DNA of 51,687 nt, taken from contig JAOPYO010000293.1 of NCBI GenBank assembly GCA_025964575.1, positions 1-51,687 of the forward strand, written 5' to 3'. Numbering within the stretch: the first letter of the stretch is position 1; every line of letters starts with the position of its first letter. Below are positions 16,038 through 24,800 of the stretch, one piece after another. The stretch is from Actinomycetes bacterium (GTDB lineage: Bacteria > Actinomycetota > Actinomycetes > Streptosporangiales > Streptosporangiaceae). The position numbers and the translations under genes are program-made. Below the pieces are notes generated by a model. That model did not search any database, had not been told where the DNA came from, and saw only the letters and a program-made list of their open reading frames with translations.

Positions 16038-17789
16038 TCAGTCCTTGATCTCGCAGATGGTCGCGCCGCTGGTGACGGTCTGGCCGACCTCGGCGGACAG
16101 GCCGGTGATCGTGCCGGCCTTGTGCGCGGTGAGAGGCTGCTCCATCTTCATGGCCTCGAGGACCACGATCGTCTCACCGGCTGCGACGGTCGCGCCGTCC
16201 GCAGCCACGATCTTGACGATGGTGCCCTGCATCGGGCTGACGAGCGAGTCGCCACTCGCCGCCGCGGCAGCCTTCTTACCCCCGGCACGACGGGGTGCCG
16301 TGCCCTTGGTGGCCGTGCCACCACCGGCCGTCGAGGCGCCCAGCCCCGCGGGCAGTATGACCTCGATGCGTTTGCCGCCGACCTCGACGGTCACCTTCTC
16401 GCGTTCTGCCCGCTCGGCCTGTTCGCTGTATCCGTCGTACGGCGGGATCTGGTTGTCGAACTCGGTCTCGATCCACCGGGTGTGCACGGTGAACGGGTCC
16501 GAGATGAACGCGGGATCGTCGAGGACGGCCCGGTGGAAGGGCACCACGGTCGGCATGCCCTCGATCAGGAACTCGGCCAGGGCCCGGCGGGAGCGCTCGA
16601 TGGCCTGCATCCGGGTGGCCCCGGTGACGATCAGTTTGGCGACCAGGGAGTCGAACGCCTGGGGGACGGTCTGCCCCTTGTCATAGCCGGAGTCCAACCG
16701 GACGCCAGGACCGGACGGCGGTTGCCAGTCGGTCACGGTTCCCGGCGCGGGCAGGAACCCCCGGCCGGCGTCCTCGGCGTTGATCCGGAACTCGATGGAG
16801 TGGCCGCGAAGCTGGGGGTCGTCGTAGCCGAGGGCCTCACCCTCGGCGATCCGGAACATCTCGCGGACCAGGTCGACGCCCGCGACCTCCTCGGTCACCG
16901 GATGCTCGACCTGTAGCCGGGTGTTGACCTCCAGGAAGGAGATCGTGCCGTCCTGGCCGACCAGGAACTCGCAGGTCCCGGCGCCGACGTAGCCGGCCTC
17001 GCGCAGGATGGCCTTGGAGGAGGTGTAGAGCAGCTCGAGCTGCGCCTCGGACAGGAACGGCGCCGGGGCCTCTTCGACCAGTTTCTGGTGCCGCCGCTGC
17101 AGCGAGCAGTCCCGCGTGGAAATCACTGCGACGGCGCCGTACTTGTCGGCCAGGCACTGGGTCTCGACATGCCGCGGCTTGTCGAGGTAGCGCTCGACGA
17201 AGCACTCTCCACGGCCGAAGGCACCGACCGCTTCGCGCACCGCGGAGTCGTACAGCTCGGGGATCTCCTCCAGCGTGCGGGCGACCTTGAGCCCGCGCCC
17301 GCCGCCGCCGAAGGCGGCCTTGATCGCGATCGGCAGGCCGTTCTCCCGTGCGAACGCGACGACCTCGTCGGCCCCCTCCACCGGGTCGGCGGTGCCGGCC
17401 ACCAGCGGGGCGCCGACCTTCTGCGCGATGTGCCGGGCCTGCACCTTGTCGCCCAGCGCGGTGATCGCGGCGGGCGGCGGCCCGATCCAGATCAAACCGG
17501 AGGCCTCGACCCGTTCGGCAAAGGACGCGTTCTCGGCCAGGAAGCCATAGCCGGGGTGGACACCGTCGGCTCCGCTGTCAGCAGCGATCTTGAGTAGCTT
17601 GTCGATGTCGAGGTAGCTCTCGGCAGCCGTCTGGCCGCCCAGGGCGTATGCCTCATCGGCCACGCGCACGTGCAGTGCGTCGAGGTCGGGCTCGGCGTAC
17701 ACGGCGACGCTCGTCAGCCCGGCGTCTCTGCAGGCGCGGGCGATACGAACCGCGATCTCACCGCGATTGGCGATCAGGATCTTGCGCAA
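16038..17789 (-). CDS. accA: Acyl-CoA (acetyl/propionyl) carboxylase alpha subunit: biotin carboxylase + BCCP
   Basis: 583 aa. The N-terminal biotin carboxylase begins [18 protein letters not shown] and has the ATP-grasp loop GGGGRGLKV (residues about 166-174) and the active-site segment [14 protein letters not shown]. The C-terminal biotinyl domain ends with EAMKMEQ; K548 is the biotinylated lysine. An Ala/Lys/Gly-rich linker (about 485-510) joins the two. This is the actinobacterial AccA3-type architecture serving several carboxyltransferases. The matching beta and epsilon subunits are at 39386-41280 and the biotin ligase at 46263. Symbol given in the actinobacterial sense, not E. coli AccA. 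Confidence 0.95.
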   Translation of the reverse strand: MRKILIANRGEIAVRIARACRDAGLTSVAVYAEPDLDALHVRVADEAYALGGQTAAESYLDIDKLLKIAADSGADGVHPGYGFLAENASFAERVEASGLIWIGPPPAAITALGDKVQARHIAQKVGAPLVAGTADPVEGADEVVAFARENGLPIAIKAAFGGGGRGLKVARTLEEIPELYDSAVREAVGAFGRGECFVERYLDKPRHVETQCLADKYGAVAVISTRDCSLQRRHQKLVEEAPAPFLSEAQLELLYTSSKAILREAGYVGAGTCEFLVGQDGTISFLEVNTRLQVEHPVTEEVAGVDLVREMFRIAEGEALGYDDPQLRGHSIEFRINAEDAGRGFLPAPGTVTDWQPPSGPGVRLDSGYDKGQTVPQAFDSLVAKLIVTGATRMQAIERSRRALAEFLIEGMPTVVPFHRAVLDDPAFISDPFTVHTRWIETEFDNQIPPYDGYSEQAERAEREKVTVEVGGKRIEVILPAGLGASTAGGGTATKGTAPRRAGGKKAAAAASGDSLVSPMQGTIVKIVAADGATVAAGETIVVLEAMKMEQPLTAHKAGTITGLSAEVGQTVTSGATICEIKD

Positions 17790-17980
17790 CGTACGTCTCC
17801 TCGGCTCGACCTGGACGGCAGTCTAGGCAACGAGAACCCGCGACTTTCGTAAGCCCCTCCTTATTTGGTGGTTCGCCCCAAGAAAGCGGTGTTGACCTGG
17901 ATCCTTCCGATCGTCGGGATCGTCACACCTCTGCAAGGCCCTTCTACCCCTACCCTCGTCATGCTCTGAAGGGAGCCCCC

Positions 17981-19006
17981 ATGCCCGCCAAGTCCTCGTC
18001 CCCCGCCCGAGGCCGGTTCCGGTTCGTGCCCGGACGTCGGGGTGGCATCATCGCCGCCGTCGCGGTCGTGATCGTCGCGTTGGTGACGCTGCCCAACCTG
18101 TTCGGCGGTTTTGATCGTACGACCGGTGGCGAGGTGGCGGTCGTCCGCAACGGCGGGGTGTTCGACAACAACCGGATCCGGCAGATCATCGACCCGGGGT
18201 CGAGCTTGACCTGGATCGGCTGGGCCTCGAAGAGCCACAAATATCCGGCCCAGCAACGCTTCTACACCATCACCTCGGATCAGAAGCGCGGCGACCGCGT
18301 CGGTGTCGACGTGGTGACGGTGCCGTCGTCCGACGGCGTCAACATGGGGATCGAGGGCACCCTCTACTTCTCCCTCAACACCGATCACGAGACGCTGAAG
18401 CAGTTCGACGACAAGTTCGGCACTCGTAAGTTCAGCGGGGCGGACGGCAAGGCCCGGTATGCCTGGGAGGGTGACGACGGCTGGTCGGCCTTCCTCGACC
18501 AGATCATCCGTCCGGTGATCGACAACGACCTGCGCACCCAGGTCAACAGCTTCCGCTGCGCCGAACTGGTGTCGTCCTGTGCGCTGGTCCAGAACGCCTC
18601 CGCTCAGCTCGCCGCGCAGCAGAAGCCGGTGGCGGGCCAGGTGCAGAACAACAACGGCAACATCGCCAAGGTGCAGGGCGCGATCAACACCAGCCTGGAG
18701 CAGGATCTGCTCCAGACACTCGGCGCGAAGTTCCTCTCCAACCTGCACTTCAACCTGTCCCGGGTGACGCTGCCGGTCTCGGTGCAGTCGGCCGTGGACC
18801 GGGCGCAGGCCGCCTTCGCCAGTGTCAGTGAGGCACAGGCCAAGGTCGCGCAGGCACGCGCTGAGGCTGCCGCCAACAAGGCCCGACAGGACGGCTACAC
18901 CAAGTGCCCGACCTGCGCCAAGATCGAGGAGTTGAAGGCCCTGCCGCAGGGCATCACGGTGTATGCGCCGGGCAATTCGGGCGGGATCGCGATCCCCACG
19001 AAGTGA
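17981..19006 (+). CDS. SPFH/Band 7-type membrane protein
   Basis: 341 aa. A basic N-terminus and one membrane helix (about 22-45) are followed by an SPFH-like region (VAVVRNGGVFDNNRIRQIID onwards) and a coiled-coil-prone Ala/Gln-rich helix (about 260-298, with SEAQAKVAQARAEAAANKA). This matches prohibitin/stomatin-like scaffolds of membrane microdomains. Odd features are two Cys pairs: FRCAELVSSCALV in the SPFH domain and KCPTCAK near the C-terminus. ATG 17981 is preceded by GAAGGGAG. The next gene starts 10 nt after the stop, suggesting a two-gene unit. Role inferred from fold only. Confidence 0.82.
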   Translation: MPAKSSSPARGRFRFVPGRRGGIIAAVAVVIVALVTLPNLFGGFDRTTGGEVAVVRNGGVFDNNRIRQIIDPGSSLTWIGWASKSHKYPAQQRFYTITSDQKRGDRVGVDVVTVPSSDGVNMGIEGTLYFSLNTDHETLKQFDDKFGTRKFSGADGKARYAWEGDDGWSAFLDQIIRPVIDNDLRTQVNSFRCAELVSSCALVQNASAQLAAQQKPVAGQVQNNNGNIAKVQGAINTSLEQDLLQTLGAKFLSNLHFNLSRVTLPVSVQSAVDRAQAAFASVSEAQAKVAQARAEAAANKARQDGYTKCPTCAKIEELKALPQGITVYAPGNSGGIAIPTK

Positions 19007-19016
19007 GGTATCCCTG

Positions 19017-19334
19017 ATGCGCGTTCTGCTCTTCGTCGTCGAGCTGGCAGTGGTAGGTGGGGCCGGCTGGGTGATCTATCTCCTGGTCCGGCCGCAGCGC
19101 TCCCGCGAGCTTGGATCGGCTGAACACTGGGAGGTGCACACCGAGTCGGGCGGCGGAGTGACGACCGTGGTCGTACGTCAGGTCGCTCTGGCGGGTCGGC
19201 GCGGGCCGGTCGAGCTGGGGCGTCAGGTGGTCGGCACCATTCCCGACGACGCCCAGGACTGGGACGGTGCCTACCATCTCCTGATGGCCGAAGCCCGCAC
19301 CCGGGTGGCCGCGCTGGAGTCCCAGTCCGACTGA
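19017..19334 (+). CDS. Small membrane protein of unknown function
   Basis: 105 aa: a membrane helix (2-26, LLFVVELAVVGGAGWVIYLL) followed by a soluble domain of about 75 residues with predicted strands (HWEVHTESGG, TTVVVRQVAL) and a helix (DGAYHLLMAEARTRVAAL). I do not recognise the family. It lies 10 nt after the SPFH gene, whose partner it may be, and is followed by a strong terminator. Start ATG 19017 chosen because it begins directly at the membrane helix. Confidence 0.75.
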   Translation: MRVLLFVVELAVVGGAGWVIYLLVRPQRSRELGSAEHWEVHTESGGGVTTVVVRQVALAGRRGPVELGRQVVGTIPDDAQDWDGAYHLLMAEARTRVAALESQSD

Positions 19335-19353
19335 GCCGTCGACCTTGCTGTGA

Positions 19354-19398
19354 CCCTGTCCGTGGCGTTCGTCCGAGAACGCCGCGGACAGGGTTTTT
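19354..19398 (+). terminator. Rho-independent terminator after the SPFH unit
   Basis: A 17-bp stem (19354-19370 with 19377-19393, one mismatch-like bulge allowed) and a 6-nt loop GTCCGA, followed by TTTTT (19394-19398). The stem begins CCCTGTCC and ends GGACAGGG. This is the clearest intrinsic terminator in the window. It also lies directly beyond the stop of the minus-strand L31 gene, so it may serve both directions. Confidence 0.9.
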
Positions 19399-19400
19399 CG

Positions 19401-19649
19401 TCAGATGGTCCGGGCGTAGCGCTTCCGGAACTTCTCGACCCGGCCGGTGGTGTCGAGCTCGCGCTGCTGGCCGGTGTAGAAGGGGTGGCTCGCCGAGGAG
19501 ACATCCACGTCGATCACCGGATAGGTCCGGCCGTCCGTCCACTCGACCGTCCGCACGCTGGTGGCAGTGGACCGGGTGAGGAACGCATCGCCGGTGCCCC
19601 GGTCCCGGAACACGATGGGGTGGTAGGTGGGGTGGGTGGAGTTCTTCAT
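19401..19649 (-). CDS. rpmE2: 50S ribosomal protein L31, type B (zinc-independent)
   Basis: 82 aa, starting [16 protein letters not shown] and containing [12 protein letters not shown] and RVEKFRKRY, the type B L31 pattern. It lacks the CxxC zinc ligands of type A L31, so it is the C-minus paralogue usually made under zinc starvation. The start overlaps the L33 stop (ATGA), forming an operon transcribed right to left. In Streptomyces and mycobacteria such genes are repressed by Zur; a candidate box lies upstream of the L33 gene. Confidence 0.95.
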   Translation of the reverse strand: MKNSTHPTYHPIVFRDRGTGDAFLTRSTATSVRTVEWTDGRTYPVIDVDVSSASHPFYTGQQRELDTTGRVEKFRKRYARTI

Positions 19650-19810
19650 CGTTCCTCCCGGAAGAGCACGTGCTGGCGGGCGATCGGGTCGTACTTGCGG
19701 AGTGTGAGCCGGTCGGGGTCGTTCCGCCGGTTCTTCGTGGTCACGTATGTGAAGCCGGTCCCTGCGCTGGACTTGAGCCGGGTCACCGGTCGCATTTCGT
19801 TCCTGGCCAT
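19646..19810 (-). CDS. rpmG: 50S ribosomal protein L33 (zinc-independent form)
   Basis: 54 aa: [20 protein letters not shown], then [21 protein letters not shown], a complete L33 with no CxxC pairs, so the C-minus type. ATG 19810 is chosen because it gives the canonical N-terminus and has AAGGGG just upstream. A longer reading to 19876 adds an unrelated 22-residue head. It overlaps rpmE2 by 4 bp. The usual partners rpmB2 and rpsN2/rpsR2 are not adjacent here. Confidence 0.93.
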   Translation of the reverse strand: MARNEMRPVTRLKSSAGTGFTYVTTKNRRNDPDRLTLRKYDPIARQHVLFREER

Positions 19811-19826
19811 GCCCCTTGTAAGGAAA

Positions 19827-19841
19827 TCGGAACGGTTTTCA
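19827..19841 (-). promoter_or_regulatory. Candidate Zur box upstream of rpmG-rpmE2
   Basis: Read on the minus strand, TGAAAACCGTTCCGA (19841-19827) resembles the actinobacterial Zur palindrome TGAAAANNNTTTTCA in its left half and centre, with mismatches in the right half. It sits 17 nt before the L33 start. The genes it would control are the classic Zur targets, which is the main reason for reporting it. Confidence 0.4.
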
Positions 19842-20303
19842 TTCCCGATCGAGCCATCAGGATTCAGCCCGGCCATCGGCCCTGCTCAACCCCGTCGAGG
19901 AGAGGCCGGGGCGAGCGGGTCAGGCCGGTCGGCAAGGCATGTAGTGGACCCGGGCAGACCCGGGCAGACCGGGTTGGCGTCGTCCGCTCGGGTGGGTCGG
20001 CGAGCCCGGTCACGCGGAGGGCGCCTCCTGAGCGGTATGCCCTGACCCTCGGTAAGGGGAATGGGGCAAGCCCACCGTAAGTACGCATGATGCGTCACCG
20101 TGTGTAGACGGTGAGATCGGTTGCCCCTCATGTGCATTTCCATGTGTGGCCGCATGCGGTCATTCACCGGTGCCGCGAATTAGCCCTAATCGGCGTCAGA
20201 TCGGCGACGTTCCTCTGGAATCGGTAATCGCCGAGTCGTAGTCTGGAGCCCATACCTCAGATCATGACCGTCAAACAACGCAGTGCGAGCAAAGGGTGAG
20301 ATC
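19842..20303. other. Intergenic region upstream of the WXG100 gene
   Basis: About 460 bp without a supported gene, between divergent rpmG and the WXG100 gene. Visible structure: two perfect 10-bp tandem copies of ACCCGGGCAG plus a partial third (19948-19973), and a dyad TCACCGT-6 nt-ACGGTGA (20095-20114). A TAGTCT hexamer at 20239-20244 could be a -10 box about 60 nt before the WXG100 start. No -35 element is convincing. The short frames here have no recognisable product. Confidence 0.5.
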
Positions 20304-20576
20304 ATGAGTGGTGGGAAGCGTGGCGGCGAACTCGCGCAGATGGATGAACTGTCCAGGCTGTTCAAGAAGCATGCGGCTAATCTGGACGCGCTCATCAAGG
20401 ATCTGAACGGCCGCACCGTGAGCAGTAGCGAGATCTGGTGGGGCCCGGGTGCCGAGCGCTTCCGTAGCGCATGGCAGGAAGCCAAGGGCGCGTTCGACAA
20501 GATGGCGGTGGCCCTCGAAGAAGGGTCGCAGGACATTCAGAAGTCGGCGCAGAACATCGAGCGTGCGACTGCCTGA
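20304..20576 (+). CDS. WXG100-family (ESAT-6-like) secreted protein
   Basis: 90 aa, fitting the ~100-residue helical-hairpin WXG100 family. The two helices are separated by EIWWGPGAERF, where W-W-G supplies the WxG turn. The second helix runs to QKSAQNIERATA. The usual C-terminal YxxxD/E secretion motif is not obvious; NIERA may fill that place. Start ATG 20304 has GGGTGAG upstream. It faces the large FHA-FtsK ATPase gene convergently, so it is the likely substrate of that secretion ATPase. It is a lone copy, not the usual tandem esx pair. Confidence 0.88.
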   Translation: MSGGKRGGELAQMDELSRLFKKHAANLDALIKDLNGRTVSSSEIWWGPGAERFRSAWQEAKGAFDKMAVALEEGSQDIQKSAQNIERATA

Positions 20577-20590
20577 TAGCCGGGCGATGA

Positions 20591-20625
20591 CGAGGCCCTG
20601 GTCGGATCTTTCGGCCGGGGCCTCG
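20591..20625 (+). terminator. GC-rich hairpin after the WXG100 gene
   Basis: CGAGGCCC (20591-20598) pairs with GGGCCTCG (20618-20625). Inner pairs extend the stem to about 13 bp with a 9-nt loop. It lies 15 nt after the stop. It is followed by CTATATGA rather than a T-run, so termination efficiency is uncertain. Confidence 0.6.
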
Positions 20626-21080
20626 CTATATGACCTGGGTGTATGAGCGAGCGATAATGCCGCTTGGCGACGGGCTGGCACACACCTGTGCAATTTTCCG
20701 AGCCGCGCTTAAGATCAGATCCGGGCGCGGCCGGAGCCACTGTGTCGCGGGCTTGCGGCTCGCGGCCGGTCACTCCGTGGGGCGCGGCTCCTGGTCGCTC
20801 AGTGCCTGGGGAGCGCGGGTCCTGCCATGGCGGCCATGGTGCAGTTCCAGGCCGAAGGTAGGGGCCGAGGGGTCGGTCCAAGCGCCATCGTCGAGCCGGG
20901 GCTGTTGGAGCGGTGATCGGTGTCGGCCCGGCTGTCGGTTCTGCCTCTGGGGCGGTGCCACTCGTTCGTCCATGGCACGACCCTGTCACGCTGCGGGAGA
21001 TCGTGCCAGCAAAACGTAGTCAATCGACTACAGAGTGCCGTCATCATCGATGGACGTCGTGGTCATCTCTATGAGGGCAG
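20626..21080. other. Intergenic region without a supported gene
   Basis: About 455 bp between the WXG100 gene and the convergent lipoprotein gene. Several overlapping frames of 60-130 codons exist, but their translations are Arg/Ser/Trp/Cys-rich or lack any family signature. The least bad is a 67-codon minus-strand frame (20770-20973) with good third-position GC (segment LDDGAWTDPSAPTFGLEL). It has no ribosome-binding site that I can see. It could be a decayed gene or noise. Confidence 0.4.
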
Positions 21081-21824
21081 CTAGTGATGGCCCAGCTTGG
21101 CGAGGTCGAGTGGCTTGGCCGGGGCGGCGATGGTGAGGGGAGCGTTGTAGTCGGTGAGGCTCTCGAACTTCTTCTTGTCGCCCTTGAGTGGAGAGATCCG
21201 CAGAAGGTACGGAGTGTCGGTCATGGCGACGTAGAACACGGAGTCCTTGGTCTTGACCCCGATGGCGGGCTGCCCACCGATGGTGATCTTCGAGCCTTTG
21301 GAGACCGGGCCGACGGACTTGAGCGAGGCGGCCATGGCCTTGAGGTTGGCCAGATCGGTTGGGCCACCCTGGCCCTTGGGCATGAGCACCCACCGGTCGC
21401 CGATCAGATTGGCCATCGTGGTGCCGCCGGAGGCCTTCCAGAGGCTCTTGCCCCGCATGAAGGACTTACCCCCTATGAACAGGAGCTGTGCGGGAACCAT
21501 GGCGCCCTTGATGGGGCCGGTCACAGTGCCCTTGGCCCCGGTCCGGGCGATCCGCATGTCGATCCGGACCGTGTCGCCCTTCTCGATCCTCGCGCCGCTG
21601 AGGTGCACCGAGGTGGCCTTGGCCAGGGCCCGCCGGGCGGCCGTGAGGATCGCCTTGGCCGGCTTCTTGGCGATCCCGTTGTCCTTGTGCGGAGCCGCGG
21701 CGGGAGATTCCTTCGCGGTGCTCACCGGTGTCGAAGGGCCCGATGCGGGGTTCGGGGAACCACCGCCACAGGCGGCGGTGAACAGCAGCAGGCCCGCGGT
21801 CCCCGCGATGACACTCTTCTTCAT
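21081..21824 (-). CDS. Putative LprG/LppX-like lipoprotein
   Basis: 247 aa. A lipoprotein signal MKKSVIAGTAGLLLFTAAC puts the lipidated cysteine at C19, followed by a Ser/Pro/Thr-rich linker. The mature domain (about 60-247) alternates strands in the LprG/DUF1396-like style (TVRIDMRIARTG, PYLLRISPL). Members of that fold carry lipids or glycolipids, and no catalytic motif is seen. It lies 63 bp downstream of the FtsK/EssC-like gene on the same strand, so co-transcription is likely and an envelope role alongside the secretion machine is possible. Family assignment by fold pattern only. Confidence 0.75.
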   Translation of the reverse strand: MKKSVIAGTAGLLLFTAACGGGSPNPASGPSTPVSTAKESPAAAPHKDNGIAKKPAKAILTAARRALAKATSVHLSGARIEKGDTVRIDMRIARTGAKGTVTGPIKGAMVPAQLLFIGGKSFMRGKSLWKASGGTTMANLIGDRWVLMPKGQGGPTDLANLKAMAASLKSVGPVSKGSKITIGGQPAIGVKTKDSVFYVAMTDTPYLLRISPLKGDKKKFESLTDYNAPLTIAAPAKPLDLAKLGHH

Positions 21825-21887
21825 TTGGTGGAGCCTAGACCCACCCGGGAAAGTCCGGATAAATCGGGAGCGGCGGGTAGGGAAAGG

Positions 21888-24800
21888 TCAATCACTTGCG
21901 GGCGGCGGCAGCGCGACCTGGATCTGGGTGTGCACGCCGGTCGCGACGAACAGGCCACGGCCGACCGGGCCGCCCATCGAGGCGTTGCGGGGCAGGCGGA
22001 GCCCGAAGATCTCGCCATCGTCCGCTGACTCCACCGACAGCAGCAGCCCGGACCTGGAACGCCGGGTGTCGGACAGGAACCCGCGATAGCCTCGCCCAAG
22101 ATCCTGGGTGGTCCCGCCCAGGACGACCGCGTGCTCGCCGTCCCGGGCGTTGCGCAGCACTTTGACCAGGGCGTCGTCCAGGTCGGTCTCGTTCAGGAGC
22201 TCGGCGTCGTCGACCACCACGACGTACCGGTCCTCCTCTGCCAGCAGCGCGTCCAGATCGGCCTCCTCGGCGGAGCCGTCCAGCACTCCCAGCACCCCGC
22301 GCTGCCCGGACAGCAGCCGCAGCGGCGAGCGGCGCGGCGTGATCAGTACGACCGGTACGAGCCCACCGCCGACCGACGGGTCCAGCAGCGAGTGGACCAT
22401 CGTGCGCAGCGTCGTGGACCGGCCCGACCGTGGCGGCCCGGCGACCATGAACCCCGGGCCGTCGGCCAGCAGGTCGATGCCCACCGGTCCAAGGGCGTCC
22501 CCGCCGACTCCGATCAGCGACCACAGCCGGGAGGGAGCCAGCGCCTCGGGATCCAGGGCCAGGGCCTCGCGGTAGGTCACCCGTACCGGCAGTTCGTCCA
22601 CGTGCAGCGGTCGCAGTGAACGCGGCAACCGGCCATAACGTGACGCGCACGACCGGGCCAGCGCCTGTAGCGCCGCGATCTGACCCGTGCCCGAAGCATC
22701 GTCGCCGAGCAGTCCCAGTTGCGACTCGCGTAGCGGCCCGTTGGCCACGACCTGCTCCAGCACCCGGCCCGGCGGCATCTCCGAAGGCACCGAACGCTCA
22801 TTGAACCCGGCGTAGCCATAGTCGGCCGGGTCTGCCATCCGCAGCACCAGGCGCCGGTCGAAGACCGTCGAGACCTGCCCGCCCAGCCCGGACCGGTCGC
22901 CGGCGAACACGCCGCGCAGCCCGACCGCCGCACCTTCCCGCAGCAACTGCAGTACGCCGGTGACGAGGCGACCGTAGTCATAGTGCTCGAAGGCACCGAC
23001 GAAGCCCTCCCACCGATCGAGCAGCAGCACCATCCAGGGCAGCCGCTCCGCCGACGGGACCGCGGCCCGCTGTTCGGCCAGCGAGGCGAACCCGGCGCCG
23101 GCCAGCAGCTGCTGCCGCCGCGACACTTCGGCGGACAGCGCGGCGAGGAGCCGTTCCACCCGGTCGAGCTGGTCTCGCCCGACCACCGCCCCGCAGTGCG
23201 GCAGGGCCACCAGGGGCAGCAGCGCGTTGGCCCCGCAGTCGATCGCATACAGATGGACGTCGTAGGGCGAGCACGACCCGGCCACCGCGCCCGCCAGCGA
23301 CCGCAGCGCCGTCGACCGGCCCGACCGCGCCGACCCTGCGATGTAGATATGGCCGCTCGCCGCGAGATCCAGCGAGAGCGCGCCGCGCGACTGTGACTCG
23401 GGTAGGTCGGTCACCCCGAACTCGATCGGGGGCAGATCCACCACCGATCCGCCGGCCGGGGTCCGCGGCGACAGCACCAGCTGCTCCGGCAAGGGCTCCA
23501 GCCACGGCGACGGCTGGATCGGGATCCGCGCGCGCACCGCCGCGTCCCGTACCGCCTCGACCAGTACGGACAGATCTGTGACCATCGACTCGTCCTCGGC
23601 CGGGGCGGTCTTCCCGGCCTGCACCGGACGGCCCAGGTCGTTCCAGGTCAGCGCCTGCGCGGAGGCCGTCGACGGCCCGGTCTTGCCACCAGGGCGCCGC
23701 CCTCCGATCCGTGCCGACTGCACGGCGTGCAGCGAGGACACCCCGGACCTCACATAACAACGGCCCGGCGTGGCTTTGGAGATCTTCACGGCGTCGATGG
23801 CGTCCAGCACGTCGGTGGACTCGTCGGCGTCGGTGACTCTCAGCGCGATCCGCAGATTGGTGTTGGCCCGGATGTCGGCGGTCACCACGCCCGCCGGACG
23901 CTGCGTCGCCAGGATGAGATGGACACCCAGCGACCGGCCCCTACGGCCGATGTCGACCAGCCCCGTCATGAAGTCGGGCAGTTCCGCGACCATCGCCGCG
24001 AACTCGTCGATGACCAGCACCAGCCTCGGCATCGGCTCCAACGGCCGCTGCTCCTGGCCGAAGCGGCCGTGTGCCGCCGGCGGCCGTTCGGCGGCACCAG
24101 GAACAACCGAACCGGCGGTGGAGACAGGGCGCCGCTCGGCCTGGTCCCGGAGGTCGTGGTAGTCCTCGATGTCCTTGGCGCCGGCCCGCAGCAGGATCTC
24201 CTCACGCCGCCGCAGCTCGGCGGCGAGCGACTCCAGCGCTCGCTCGGTCAGATGACCGTCCAGGTCGGTGACCATCCCCACGGTGTGCGGCAGTTCCGCA
24301 CAGTCCTTGAACGCGGCCCCACCCTTGTAGTCGATCAGGACGAACGTCATCTCGTCCGGCCGGTTGGCCACGGCCAGCGAGGCGATCAGGGTCTGCAGCA
24401 GCTCGGACTTGCCCGCGCCGGTGGTGCCGGCGATCAGCCCGTGCGGCCCGTCCGTACGCAGATCGATGTGGAAGGGCCCGTCGGTCGTCAGCCCGACAGG
24501 TACCCGGGTCCCCGTCTTGGAGGTCTTTCCCGCGTCCGCAGCCCTGGACCACGCTCCCAGCACGTGATCGGCCGTCGGGTTGGGCATGCCCAGCAGCTCC
24601 AGCAGCCGGGCCGACCCGGGCAGCCCGCTCTCGGAGTCCTCCCGCGACACATCCCGTACGGGGGCCAGCGAGCGGGCCAGCCGGTCACACCAGGCGGGGG
24701 AGACCTGGTCGGCCAGGACCTTTCCGACGGCGTCGAGGCCGTGTCCCCGTAGCCGTACGGAATCCGGCTCGTCCCAGTCCCACGCGGCCACCGCCGTGCA

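Noticed and set aside
20217..20240. ECF-type promoter (GGAAT ... CGTAG) before the WXG100 gene
   Set aside because: Spacing of 15 nt and weak -10 match; such combinations are frequent by chance.
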